A stretch of 64,000 nucleotides of DNA from Cercis canadensis. Taxonomy: Eukaryota > Streptophyta > Magnoliopsida > Fabales > Fabaceae. Positions 1 to 22,331 of the stretch are shown here, in pieces. The notes under the pieces are model-generated. The model saw only the letters and a list, made by a program, of their open reading frames with translations, made no database searches and was not told the origin of the DNA. Numbering within the stretch: the first letter of the stretch is position 1; the number at the start of each line of letters is the position of its first letter. Where the stretch lies: positions 144,257 through 208,256 of the forward strand of contig QAOA01006617.1 in the NCBI GenBank assembly GCA_003255065.1, given 5' to 3'. A program made the translations under genes and the position numbers.

Positions 1-13
1 CGGATTTGATTGA

Positions 14-293
14 GGGGTTTCGTTCATTTGTGCCAAATTAAGAGGTGGTGGCGATGCGGTTGTGGAGATGGAGATTAAGCCTGCTTCTGTTTTTCCCAGT
101 GAACCTAATAAACTTGTAACAATGCAATTTGCCGGAGTTGTCTATTTTATTTTGTTGAAAATTTTATGAGCATGAGTTAGCATGCAAACAAATTAATAAA
201 GGATAAAATAAAGGGTTACTTTACTATTTTATAGTAAGCATGATTCTTGCTCCTGCAGGCTGCTGGTACATCAAAAGAGTATTTCCTAAAATG
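14..293 (+). CDS. possible 3' end of an unidentified gene (two last exons)
   Basis: An open frame from about base 26 reads GGGDAVVEMEIKPASVF and continues PSEPNKL to a possible GT donor after base 116. A good acceptor (ctcctgcag) near 258 would join a short last exon reading AAGTSKEYFLK and then a TGA near 293. The joint keeps the frame. I do not recognise the protein, and most of it lies outside the window. A different frame at the very edge reads DLIEGFRSFVPN then stop, which is faintly like a SIN3 PAH helix; I give that little weight. The call rests only on one open frame and one good splice acceptor. Confidence 0.25.
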
Positions 294-2659
294 AAGGTTC
301 TTTTCAACAGGAAAACAAATCCTATCGAAAAGTTACAACCCAATAATGGACAGTGGAGAGCATGGAGAAATTTTTAGATAGATTCTGTGAATAGAAATGA
401 ATTGGGAACTTAACCAATGAAGGAAAGGTTAATTTACAATTTCATTTTATTTTAATATTATATGGTGGAACTTGCAGATATTTATTCGTCTTGGTCATCC
501 AATCCATCCAAGAATCTCTTGAGATAACGTGTTTTAAACTGTGATGATCCTACTTTGAGCAGTAGTTTGTGGACTATTTGATCTGTGTTTACTAAAAGAG
601 AGGTTTGGATGGTTTTGAAATGGATAAAATCACTTCTTCTTCTTTTTTTATGTCGAGTGAAAAAGGGGTTTTATGGTTGGTTTTAGGGTTTAGGGTTACT
701 AAAACAATAAAACCTAACAAACTATAAAATGAGGCACTCTTTGGGCCCATCTCTCTAACTGGATTCAACATAGGCCCAACTTTATAGTGGAGCCTCACTA
801 TATTCATTAGAGATTTTTCACTCTCTGATATCCAATCCACATTCTAACTTCATCATCGGTGTCCGGGTTGCGGCTTCAACCCGGGTCTAGTTTATATGTG
901 TTCACTCTTTGTAGGTATGGCCCGTTACAGATTCCTAGGAGTATTAATTGTGAGTGAGCTTGGTCTAGGATGGGAAGGATCTTACTGCACTATTGTTCCC
1001 CCTTATGTTAATCCGGTACATCATGGCCTCCGTTAATTTCTTCTTTTAATGAAGTTTTCATTAGCATACCAGCGTTGTCTCGTGAATCCTACAAGGAAAA
1101 CTCATGGCACTACCCCAACTACGGCTCAAGAACTAAGAGAAGTGGACTAAAAAGATTGTCGAGATTCAGTGATTGAACCCCAAGGACCAGAATCAACGTA
1201 TTTACTCTCACAATATGTCCTTCTTTTTTCCGGGCCACAAGATGTTATGGGTTTTCTCTTCGACCTAAAGATGTCTTGGGTTCAGTTCATTGTTACTCAT
1301 AATATGACATATGACATGATCAGTGTCGTAAAAATTTTGCAGCTATTTTTACCTCATAATACTAAAATATTAAAAATTACAATATTTATAAAAATATTTT
1401 CAAAACTGCAATGTTTGTAGAATTTATTTTACAAATTATCAATAGGCCAAAAGAAAGAGATCTTAGTATCGAAGAGATGTATGGTTAGCTCACAGGATTT
1501 GATAAGTAAAACGTTGTGGATTCTTTTATTATGTATAGCTATATCTAATTGCTTTCAATTTTAAAAGAGACTATTACAAATATTTTGCCAATTTGATAAA
1601 CTAATATCTATCGATAATTAAAACTAAAACAAATAGAAAATGGTAGGAATATATATATTTATAGTGCTTTAGTGCCACTTATTGTTGAAATATGCAACAA
1701 TTGACTCGACAATGTATAGCGAATAGGAATAAAACATGCTGTCCGTTAAGTTACTGGTGCAGTAGGTTTTATGAAATTATGTACTTGCCCGGAAGTTATT
1801 GTATTTACAACATGTGCAAAATTATAAATTTTAGAATAAAAATTGTAAGAATCAAAATTGGAAAGCTGCGATTTCCTCCAACTCATACCAGCACCTCAAC
1901 CTTCGAACTTGAAATTGATGAGCACTAAGAAGTACCCATCAATCATTTTGATGATTCTTTTCTAGTTTTCTTACAGTTTCAGGATTCTTTTTCAACAATC
2001 TCTGTATGAATGAAATCAATGAAGCCTCTGTTCCATTTTCAAAATCACATTGTGAACCGAGTACTGGTTGCTGTTATCAAAAATCGTCCTTTTTATACCC
2101 ATCTTGCTGCCTCAGCGACTACCAATTTTAATGCTGGTCATTTTAGCCTTTTGATACCCATCTTGTTCCCTCCACCCATTGCTTCCTTTCTTCTTTGATT
2201 TGAGGATTACAGAAGAAAACACTCTCTGACGAGGCAAAAGCCAAAAGGAACCGCAGAAGAAGATGTGGGTTTGGGATTGCGACAAGAGTGAAGGTATTTA
2301 TAGAGGGGATATCCCACTATTCTCAATAGGTGGAAAGGGGAGAAACGGAAATTGGGTGCTAGGAAGGAGCGCAAAGCTCGAAATCGAGCTTCTATGGCTA
2401 CGACTCATTCGAGTCTTGGGTTTACCCGCTGGAGGAAGAAGAAGATGCTACTATCTCTATTTTTTTTTCAAAAATAAAACCCTTAACTTTCAATTAGGGA
2501 TTAATTAGGTATTTAACATTTATTAAGGAAAATTTAGAATAAAAAATTATTTTTTATTAAGAAAAAATTGGGTGCTAGGAAGAAGATGCTACAAAATGTT
2601 TTATATTGGTATTCTCGTGCTTAATACTTTTTGGTTACATGATGAACTTAATTAGTGTA

Positions 2660-2664
<5 letters not shown>

Positions 2665-2731
<67 letters not shown>
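2665..2731 (+). repeat. poly-A run of 67 bases
   Basis: An uninterrupted run of 67 A. It could be the tail of an old retroposed sequence on the plus strand, but no recognisable body or target duplication was seen around it. Its length is likely to be unreliable in the assembly. Confidence 0.9.
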
Positions 2732-2733
<2 letters not shown>

Positions 2734-4072
2734 TCCAATTTTATTACAGTTGATTGGCATCAAATTGAAAAAGGCCAAAAACCACTTTACCACTTGGTTT
2801 GAACATTACTCTTTAATTATGTTTGGTATACTTTAGTAATTTGAGGAGACAAACAAACGAAAGAGGGAGGAGAGTTTGAGGATATGGGAATTGGTAAAGG
2901 GGATCTAAAATATTTTCCCCTTTATTACTCCCCTAAATAGTTTCCCTCAATTTATTTTTACAACCAAACATATTTAAAACAAAATAAATTTTACTCCTTT
3001 TACTCCCATAATCATATACACCCTTAGTGTAACTTTCAAATGATCTTATTATGTCAAGTATTATAGTAGTAAACAAGTTATTCTATGAATCTAAGATCAT
3101 AGTACAACTTCTAAAGTGTTACAACTTGTTACACGTCCACAAAATTAAATCATAGTGTAAATTTTAAGTCATACAAAAGAAAAAAGATATTGTAACTTTT
3201 AAGTGGTTTTGGTATGTCTCGTAATCACTTATTTAATGCACTGGCACAAAAAAATTCACAAATAATTATGGCACACATACACTAATCTACATGTGTAATA
3301 TTCACTAATTAATGAAACTAGCATTAAGAGCTCTTACTTTAAACCATGAGACTATTAAACTAGTATACTAGTTATTCTCTGAATCTCATATCATAGATGC
3401 TCTATATCTAGTTATCTACTAATATATATATATACTTTTTTTTAGTACTATATTTTAAATACTATGTGGTTATAAATTGTAAGAAGGCACATTGGTAAAA
3501 AATTTAGCATGGTCCTCATTTACTAATTAATGCTACTTCTAAATCAAATCATGCACATTTCAGTACCATAGTTTGGATTTTTATTTGACACTAATCGAAT
3601 TTAATTGAAAAAATTGTCCTTATTATAACATTCTAAGATAAATTGAAATTGTTATCAACAATGTTACTCACATTTTCTTTTACAAAGCATTCATCCTATC
3701 TTAATTCTTTTTTGGCATCCTATCTTTATTTTTAATTGAAGTTAATTAGTAACAAATTCAAAGAGAAAAAAATTAATCTAACATTTAAAAAAAAAAGTTT
3801 ACTTTATTGCAATTCCATTTTCTATAATGTCACATAGATTGGGACTAATTTGTAATTAATAGAAATTTTTTTAGAGTATTATTATGTAATTATCATAACT
3901 TCTTTGACAAAAACACAATTTCAACATAATTACGTACTATATTTGTAATAAGCTAAATTACCTGTTACACCAGTACATAGAAAATTTGCTTACATCACTT
4001 CACCAATAGGTAGCTGCCACGTGTCCATATTAGTTGTTGCATTTCAGCAACAAGTTGTATTTTAGTCGTTTC

Positions 4073-4075
<3 letters not shown>

Positions 4076-4129
<54 letters not shown>
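4076..4129. repeat. TA dinucleotide microsatellite
   Basis: A nearly pure TA/AT repeat with one G interruption near 4119, about 80 bp before a Mutator-type MITE. Confidence 0.9.
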
Positions 4130-4198
4130 GTGAGGATTTATTTGTACTGAGTGTAAAACTTGTTATATTCACATCCTTTAAGAACTTCTTTTAAAAGA

Positions 4199-4742
4199 TA
4201 AATTTTAGGTTTAAATGTAGTACATGTCTTTATAATTTAGATTAATTTTGAATCAGATCACTATAATTTTTTTTTTTGAGATTTTTATAATTTGAAATTT
4301 TTTTAATTGGGTCTCTGTCATCACTCTAGGTTATAACTCCGTCAGTTTAGTGCTGACATATCAAATAACTTCTCCATGTGGTAATAGATGAAGCTTACAT
4401 AGTGCCAAAGTGACACACAAATTGCCACCCATGAAACACACACATAAGGCATGTGGCTCAATTTTTTTCAAATTAATGAAAATTATGATGAGGAGCGACA
4501 GATAGAACTCAATTTTTGTGCCACTTTAGCGTCATGTCAACTTCTTTTATTGCGACATAAATAAGTCGTTTGCTATGTGAACACTAAACTGACGAAGTTA
4601 TAATTGTGAGTGATGACAATTATCCAATTAAAAAAAAATTCAAACTATAAGAATCTCAAAAGAGAAAAAAAAAATTATAGAGACTTGATTCAAAATTTGT
4701 CTTAACTATAGAGACATACAATATATTTAAACCTAAATTTTA
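4199..4742. mobile_element. Mutator-like foldback MITE, 526 bp, with 9-bp target duplication
   Basis: The element body runs from 4208 (GGTTTAAATG) to 4733 (ATATTTAAACC). Its two arms of roughly 150-180 bp are inverted, diverged copies of each other. For example the phrase around TTTAGTGCTGACATA on the left returns inverted near 4570 on the right. The body is flanked on both sides by the same nine bases, TAAATTTTA (4199-4207 and 4734-4742). Long terminal inverted repeats with a 9-bp duplication are the hallmark of Mutator-like elements. No transposase frame is present, so it is non-autonomous. Divergence between the arms suggests moderate age. Confidence 0.8.
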
Positions 4743-6542
4743 TAGATTCAACTATTGAATTGAAAGCTCTTAAAACATATTTGTAAAATTTTAGAATTTA
4801 ATTAATACTCTGTTAAATTATCTTATTTTAATAGACAATAAAATTATTAAAATATAAATAAATATTAATTAGATTAGTACTTAGGAATTTCTAAATTATG
4901 CAAAATTGACACATATGATCAACACCATAATATTACATAATTCAAGGATGAAACTCACATCTATAAAAAAAAATTATTAAAAAATGTAATTGTTCAAAAC
5001 TTGAAGTTGCAGTTTTATTAATGATGCAATGGCCCAAAATCAAAAAGTAGATATTTTTTAATCTTTGTCTAGAACTAATGGTATACGCATCTCCATTTGA
5101 CTTGGTTCGATAGTTCATGGGCAGGACGCCATAGCTTGAGTTAAAGTAAACCCCAAAAACTAGTTAGAAGTCACGTTTCTCACGTTAAAGTGGATGTGTC
5201 TGTTTAGAATTTTCAAATTACGTTTGGAGCAAAATTTTCGGGTTGTTGCTTCTCGAAACACTTGTTTTAGATCACTTTTAACTATTTTTTGATATTGAAA
5301 CTTAATGTATGAAAAGCAATTTCTGGCTTGCTTCTGCCTCAGCCTAGGTTTTACCGTTTCCTGAACGGGCTTTTGGGATTTAAGTGAACTGTGTCTTTTG
5401 GTTGGGTTGTGAGTGAATTTCACCAACCTAAGATGACAATGGTTTAATTAAAGGAGAAAAACAAGTTTTTTTTTTTTTCTTCTCAAGAAAATCAAGTTTG
5501 GTTTAATTGGTATGCGATTGATATGACCATCACATAATTCACACTGGTTTTAAAAAAGAGAGAGAGAGAGAGACTTATGATCATAATGGCTTTAAGCAAT
5601 AATTCAAAAGGTATATTCAAATAATGTAACCAGAATTTTCAAAATTATGTTGTATTAAGGGCATTAAAAGCGTATTGTATGAGAAAACAGTAAATGCAAA
5701 TACAATTTTTTTATTTGTCTTAACCAAATAATCATATAATTGGTTTTAAATCATACACAATTTAATAATAAAATGAGAAGGTAAAGAAGACAAACATTTC
5801 AAATGTGTTTGAACCAAAGTACAAAAAAAAAATAAAAAAATTAAATGTATATTCCCAATTCAATTTGGATGCCATATGAGCAAGAAGAATAAAGTTACAA
5901 AATTACCCATGAAATTTTGTTAAGATGATATATTAAAAAGAATGATTGAGTTTTTTTTTTTTTTAATTAAAAGTGAAGAACGAGAAGAAGTTACTCTATT
6001 TTAAAACCAAAACAAACTATAGATCTTAGCGAAGACTTACCGTGACATTTATATATTACTTATCAAAAAAGAATTATTAATCATGAGATTCGAATTTAAA
6101 TTTTATAAATAAATGATAATTGAGTTTAAAAATACTATAAATTATGATTTGATGTCAAGATTCAATTTCTTTCACATATTCTCTTTCCTATCTCGTCGTG
6201 TATTTTTAAAGCATTATACCAAGAATGCTTGTCTTTATCCAAACTCAATATGTATATTATAGGGGTAGATTTTGTGCATATCTTGATTATCATGGTTTTG
6301 GATCCTCATAAATACAAAGGAAGGTTAGAAAGAAAAACCATGGGTTCAAGCAGAGAAAGAAAGAAAATCAAAGCAAAAAAGTGAAGCAAAAGATGTAAGA
6401 GGGAGAGAAAGGCAAAAAAAAAAAAAAAACTATGGGCTTGGTTGGTAGCTTATACGGATCACGTATGGAGAGACCCGACCTATAAGCGTGCCGCATACAA
6501 ATATTTCATTTATTTTCCAAAATTGGAACAAGTTGGGCACAT

Positions 6543-6548
6543 ATAAAA
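6543..6548 (+). promoter_or_regulatory. candidate TATA box of the SIN3-like gene
   Basis: A TATAAA motif lies about 440 bp before the start codon in a stretch that changes from AT-rich to mixed composition. The distance allows for a long 5' leader, possibly with a leader intron, because gtgagt-like donors and ggcag-type acceptors also occur before the ATG. The transcription start is not visible. Confidence 0.3.
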
Positions 6549-6932
6549 CCCTCTAAGGCTCTAACATAAGCTATTCCATTCCTCACCAGTTTTCGAAATT
6601 CTGGTTTTGACTCAAAAATTTGAGTTGCTCCACGTAAAAGAGCTTTGTTTCCCCATAAAATTTCTCTATAAATTTTGGGCTTCCAGTGTTGTCTCAATTC
6701 TTCCCTCTAACGTAAAAATAAGAGAGAAGAGATAGAGGGAAACCTATTTCTGTTCCTTCTCACTTCTTTGTGGGCGATCAAGCCCTTCACTGGTTTTCCT
6801 CTCCACCCAGAGATCTACTAAGTCTGTTGAAGCAATATTTTCCTGAGAAAATCTAGAAACTGTCAAGTTGCAATTTTTTCCCCCTTTCTGTGAGTTCTGG
6901 ATATGGGTTCCATGCTATCTCCAATTCTTGCA

Positions 6933-6961
<29 letters not shown>
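6933..6961 (+). repeat. ATT trinucleotide microsatellite in the 5' leader
   Basis: About nine ATT units lie just upstream of the SIN3-like start codon (6988). They fall either in the 5' UTR or in a short leader intron that ends at ggcag (6981-6985). Confidence 0.85.
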
Positions 6962-6964
<3 letters not shown>

Positions 6965-6987
6965 GGTTACTTTTTTGCTTGGCAGAG

Positions 6988-17105
<10,118 letters not shown>

Positions 17106-18131
17106 TTTTGTATCCTCGCGGTGGCAAGAACCCTCGAGGTAAATACAAGGTTGCAGAGTTGATCTCTTACATCAATTTAACAGTTGGAGAAACTTGCATC
17201 CATACTTCAATGATCACAAGAGTCTTAGTCTGCGACCGAGGAACTTTGGGTTATTGCTTTATCCTTGTACTCATAAAATGTATTTGAATTGTCTCATAAA
17301 AGCGTAGGAAGTGAATAGGTGGGCGATATGATATTTTTATGGGGTAGCATTTCTGTCAATGCTTTGTAAATAATTTGCTGAATAATATATTTTTAGACAT
17401 TTGTTTACCAAATTGATCCTGGTCTTCAGTATCTCCTTTCTCAATTCTTCCGATACAGAGAAATAGTTCATAAATCAAGTTTAGATGACAATGTTACAGT
17501 GTAATATATATATATATATATTTAAACAGTGATGGTAACAGCAATATTAGTAAAGATAACTAGAGGTAAATCATATATTTTATAAAAATTTCTCCAATGA
17601 GAAGTAGGACATTTGGGAATTTAAAAGATCGGATGTGAACCAACCAGCAGAAGATTTTCTGGCTTGATAAATTAGGAACAAAGTTTTGGTCTGAAGAGCA
17701 GGAAATAATAAATAGATTTGGTCTCAAGTTCTCAATGTTATAACTTTGTACCGACCATGATTGCTGAATAATCCAAGGAAAAACATACAGCCCAACTGTG
17801 GGCTGTGGTTATTTTCTCTTAGACTGCACTAGTACTACCTACAAACTTGGGAGAAGGGCACAAACATACTAGCATGCGTAAAGACATGAAAAATTGATTT
17901 AAAAAAAAATAGAAAAAAGATATAAGGACAATATGGTAATTATGCAATTATGTAAAACGAAGCCGCCTCATTCCCTCAGCTTAAATTCTTGGCCATGGAT
18001 GATGGAACACAAGTGCAAACCAGCAATTTTGTAACATCCACTACCTCCCTATCCTCTGTCTAATTCTCCTTCAAAAAATTCAATCTTTCTGCTCTACTCT
18101 CTCTTCTCTCAACAGGGTTTCTCTGAATTCA
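17106..18131 (+). other. SNL 3' UTR and promoter of the RING gene
   Basis: The SNL transcript probably ends around 17390, where AATAATATA lies in a T-rich setting. A short TA repeat sits at 17504-17520. The rest is AT-rich spacer up to a pyrimidine-rich leader (about 18040-18125) before the RING gene start. No other gene is seen. Confidence 0.6.
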
Positions 18132-20353
18132 ATGGCTTCTGGTTCGATTTCGAACGCTCCCGCCCCTGCTCTCTCTAGGGACTCCACCAAAAAGAAGAGG
18201 GTAAGCTTCTACGTATCTCCAATGTTTATTCTCTTTCCCTTTTGTTTGGTTGTGTGGAATGTGAAGTACTGGAAAATGCCTGAGAAGAAGGGAAAAAAAT
18301 AAATAAATTTCAGACTTCTGAGTATCTGATATTGTTGAGCCTACAGAGTGAAAGATATGATTCTAAATCTAATGAAATGTTCATTTTTTATCCTTAAAAA
18401 TTAGAAATTTTCATGTTTTCTTCATGGGTTGGGAATTTGGCAATTTTCTTATGGTATTCTGAAAATTCAGACAAATGGGTCGGCGAAACTGAAGCAAATC
18501 AAGCTTGATGTTCGGCGTGAACAATGGCTTTCTCGAGGTAGCTCTTTGATCTTCCTTCTGCGTGAGAGTCTTTATCTATGGTGGTAGGCTTTAGATTATT
18601 TTTTTTTTCCCTTCTTTGCTTAATCCATCAATCGCATTGAATTCACAAAAATGATATAGTTTCTTTTGTTTTTCTGATCCAACCAGGAATATCTTCATAT
18701 CGTGTCTGTCTTTAGAGATAATGCCGGAATATCGGTATAAAAAAGTTTAATTTAAAGTTCCTTTTATTTCTTAATGCTCTGCAGATGACATTGTCTTTCC
18801 TTTGTTGATGTTGCTTGTTTTATTGTAATAATACTTTTCCTCCATGCCGTATGTACCTGTGAAATAATCAGGACCTAAAGTTGAAAAATATCAGTGGAAA
18901 CCGACATGTAGTAAATCCATATGCTTTCATTTTTATAATTCTTCTCAACATGTTCTTTGCAATTTTTCAAATGAAGTTGTCCTTCAAAGCAAGGCATTAT
19001 TATTTTTGACAGGGTTTTCATCTAAAACAATTATTGAAATGAGTGGGAAAATCATTTTACAAATTACATGTAAATACTCAGTGCTCAAATCTGTGTGTTT
19101 TTTCTGCAATTTCCCCCCAAAAGACTCTTATTATAACTCTTGTTGGAAGAGGATAATTTTTCAAAATTTTGACTCTCTTTTTCTATGTGCTGACTGAGAT
19201 TGAAGCATCACTGCATCATGTTCTTTGTTTCCAATTTTCTATGTTTTCCACAACAGCGCAACCCCTCAGAAAGCATATATAAATAAGAAAAATCAAAAAG
19301 TGACGGGAACTAATAATCTTTTCAACTTGTAAATGGTAAGATGAGTCCATATTTTGTTTATGAAAGAAATGTGGGAACTACCATTTTATCATTTTAAATA
19401 TCCTAAACACAGTGAAAACATTGATTCTGAATTGCTTTAGTTTTTGAATTCATTTGTTACATTCTTGATTGTACTGTGCTATTGCAGTCAAGAAGGAATG
19501 CACAGTTGATTCCAATGGAAGGGTTGAATATTCTCCATCATCTAGGCACATTGCCAATGAGCAGAATGTATCATCCAACAAGGCAAACAGGAGGGAAAGA
19601 GGAGAGGATGTTGACGGCTCGAGCATCCAGGACAATGATTTGGGATCCCTGACGAACAGTCCCATTCTTATTAATTTTCATCAGGATGATTCAGGTAATG
19701 GTCTTTTTCTAAGCGGGAGCAGGAGCAGCAGTAGCAGTAGCATGTGTAATTGTTTCTCTGAAAATGCCAGCAAGGAAGAAGAGGATGATGGATCCCTTGA
19801 TGACTGGGAGGCTGTTGCTGATGCCTTAAATGCAGATAATAATATGCAAAACCTGGTTTCAGAGTCTGCAACAGGGCCAGAGATGAGTAATACATCTGCT
19901 GGTCCTGAAGCTGCTCCGAATCCTGGAGTGGATTTGTCAAAAACAGAGTGCAGGTCAGCAGTTCCTGAATCACATCTCAACTGTCGAGCATGGAAACCTG
20001 ATGATGCTTTTCGTCCTCAGTGTTTGCCCAACCTCTCAAGGCAACATAGTTCTCTGTTGAATTCAGACTGGCATGGTGACCACAAAACCATCCCATGGGC
20101 ATGGCAAAGCATCATTTCCCAGCCTTCGTGTCCCATCTGCTATGAGGATTTAGATGTGACAGACTCAAGCTTTCTTCCTTGTTCATGTGGATTTCGTCTC
20201 TGCCTTTTTTGTCACAAAAGGATTCTTGAGGCAGATGGGCGATGTCCAGGCTGCAGGAAACCATACGATCATATAGATGCGAATGTTGGATTTAACGTAG
20301 GAGCTGCAGCTTTCCACATTACTCAATCATGCAGTATGAGTACTGGGTACTAG
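18132..20353 (+). CDS. RING-finger protein with NOT4-type C4C4 RING, 3 exons, 333 aa
   Basis: Probable E3 ubiquitin ligase. Exons 18132-18200, 18471-18537 and 19488-20353 join in phase. The N-terminus has a basic KKKR and a conserved block KLKQIKLDVRREQWLSR. The middle is acidic and Ser-rich with a DDGSLDDWEAVADAL segment. The C-terminal RING starts near residue 260 as CPICYEDLD, followed by CSCGFRLCLFC and CPGC; eight cysteines and no ring histidine match the CNOT4-like RING (zf-RING_4). Full CNOT4 also has an RRM and is longer; no RRM is seen here, so this belongs to the short plant RING family and not to NOT4 itself. The substrate is unknown. The start was chosen as the first ATG after a pyrimidine-rich leader; its short first exon is supported by frame and a good donor. 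Confidence 0.85.
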
Positions 20354-20583
20354 ATCTTGTAAGGTAGTTTGTGTTTTCTACAATTTATGTAAATAATTTC
20401 TGTTTCTCTTTGTCACTAATTTGATAGTTGTTTTCCCCCGCTGACCTTAAACTTGAAATTTCGTTGAAGATGTGAGAATAGTAAATAGGATAGGTTAATG
20501 GCCCAAAAAAAAGGAATAAATTATGGGTTTTAAGCAAGATAAACAAAATAGACCATTGTTGATTGTGATATTATTATCATGTC

Positions 20584-20780
20584 TTTGTTGATGTAGATTA
20601 CTGTGTTACTATGTGTACACATGGAATAATGTAGACTTTGAAGGTTGAAAACTGAATTAAACTTGGTTTCTTCAGTTGTACTTTGTTGATATAGAGTGCT
20701 GATGCCACTATTATGTACACAGGAAATAATGTAAACTTTGAAGATTGAAAACTGAATAAAACTTGGTTCTTCTGTTGTAC
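20584..20780 (+). repeat. imperfect tandem duplication, two units of about 98 bp
   Basis: Unit 1 is 20584-20681 and unit 2 is 20682-20780. Both start TTTGTTGAT, contain ATAATGTA then ACTTTGAAG and TTGAAAACTGAA, and end TTGTAC. They lie in or just beyond the 3' UTR of the RING gene. Confidence 0.85.
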
Positions 20781-22331
20781 TATGTTATGTAATGATTGGT
20801 CGATTCTGAATGTGTTAGCCTATGTTGGCCTGATTCTGTTCTCCCCACCCCTTCCTCCTTCCATCTCCTTCCAACTAAGAGCAAGTGAACCACCGTGTTA
20901 TTGTGGAGAAATGGTTCATATAGTCAACTTGGCTGCTGAGGTGAGTAGATATTAACTTTTGAATTGTACATGTATGCATCAATCTTGATATGCGAATCTC
21001 CATATCTCAGTATAGCCTTGGATATTTAGTTTATATATTCAGAGAGAGCTGGTAGTTAGTACTGAGTCTTTCTATATCTCATAGTCGGCAAGGTATACAA
21101 AGACCATCAATATATAAAATGACCGCAGTTGCGTCTGTATATAACAATGTTCATAAGAATAATGTTAATTACACACCGCATAGAGTCGCACTTACACAGA
21201 TCAGTCCAAGTGTCTTAATATGAGTTAACATAGGGGAAAAGAAAAAAAAAATAAGATGAACCAGTTGAACTCAAATACAAACATTTATTCTAGTTTGCAA
21301 TAGTGCCGACCCTAAGTAACTTTTTCCAAAAAAAAATAAAAATTTAAACTGTTTAATGTACACCTTTGACTCAACTTTTTCCAGCAGGGAGAAAAAGACA
21401 ACGCTTGTGGTGTAGTTATGCATAATTGTTCATTTAGAGTCTTAACAGTTTGTTTGAATTGGCGTTTTCATTGCCTCACCGCAAACCATCAGTGGGAACT
21501 GGGAAGTGCTTAACCGAGTTTTTTTTTTTTTTGATAATATTATTATGTCTAATATCATATCAGATACTCTGAATTCCTGATCCGTGTTAAATTGTTACCA
21601 CCTTTCACTTTTTTTTGGCAATAAAATTACCACTTTTCACTTTGTGGCTGTTTATGTTCTTTGTTCAATGTCTGGCTAAGTTAAAAGAATGTCATTAGAT
21701 CCGGTAAACTTCCGACAATCGTCAAGATTCTGGAGCTGTTTCTCATAAAAAGTAGTTTCTTACCAAGGACTTATCAGTTTTCAATCAAAACGTTCAAAGA
21801 AAAGTGGGTAGGGGAAGAGAATAACAGAAAAACAGAGATCAAGACAATGATAATTTAATATGCAAAAAAGAAAAATACATTTAACATGTTCAAAGCATGT
21901 AGCCACCTCAAGAAGATTTATTTATTTGGAGGGTAAGTAAAATAGAATCCAACAACATAAAAATATTCGAAGCACGTGGTCAGACTCAGATGTATTATTA
22001 ACTGAACCGAAAGTGGACTTGGTGAAGCTAGCTAGAGGTTAAACTAAGAGTTACTTTTTCTCCTTTCTCACGAAGAATAGTTCAAACTTCAAAGGCAAGA
22101 GAACATGAGAAACCCATAAGAAGTTTCCCAGAGCCAACCTATCATATTCAAACCGCCAAAGAAGGTTCTCACAAGTCCACAACCGCGTCCCATCTTCAAA
22201 TTTATAAAACTCCCAAGTGTTTTAGCTTTCTCTTGCCTTTTAAAAGAAGTTCAATTTCCTTGATCTTTTCTTCCCTTGCTATTTCTTTTCCCCATCTATT
22301 TCTCTGTTCTGATCTCGATAGATAGCTAAAG
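20781..22331 (+). other. intergenic region before the GATL gene
   Basis: I see no coding region. The sequence is moderately AT-rich with short A and T runs. The final 150 bp hold a candidate TATA box and a CT-rich leader of the GATL gene. Confidence 0.6.
22203..22208 (+). promoter_or_regulatory. candidate TATA box of the GATL gene
   Basis: TATAAA lies 124 bp before the ATG, followed by a CT-rich leader (TTTCCTTGATC, TTTCTTCCC). The spacing is right for a core promoter. The transcription start itself is not visible. Confidence 0.45.

Larger units (their letters stand above)
300..6700. other. AT-rich intergenic region
   Basis: No protein gene is convincing here; open frames are short and low in complexity. 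It holds a 67-base A run, a TA microsatellite, an AG microsatellite near 5555-5573, and one Mutator-type inverted-repeat element at 4208-4733. The stretch 840-1150 is less AT-rich than its surroundings and may be an old repeat fragment, but I cannot place it in a family. The last few hundred bases should contain the promoter of the SIN3-like gene. Confidence 0.6.

Noticed and set aside
1-40. SIN3 PAH-like reading DLIEGFRSFVPN at the left edge
   Set aside because: Only twelve residues, with no supporting context; probably chance, even though a SIN3 gene lies nearby.
2263-2508. Small plus-strand frame starting MWVWDCDKSEG
   Set aside because: No homology recognised, no splice or promoter support, and it ends in low-complexity sequence.
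2606-2836. Frame coding a long lysine run
   Set aside because: It is only the 67-base A run read in frame.
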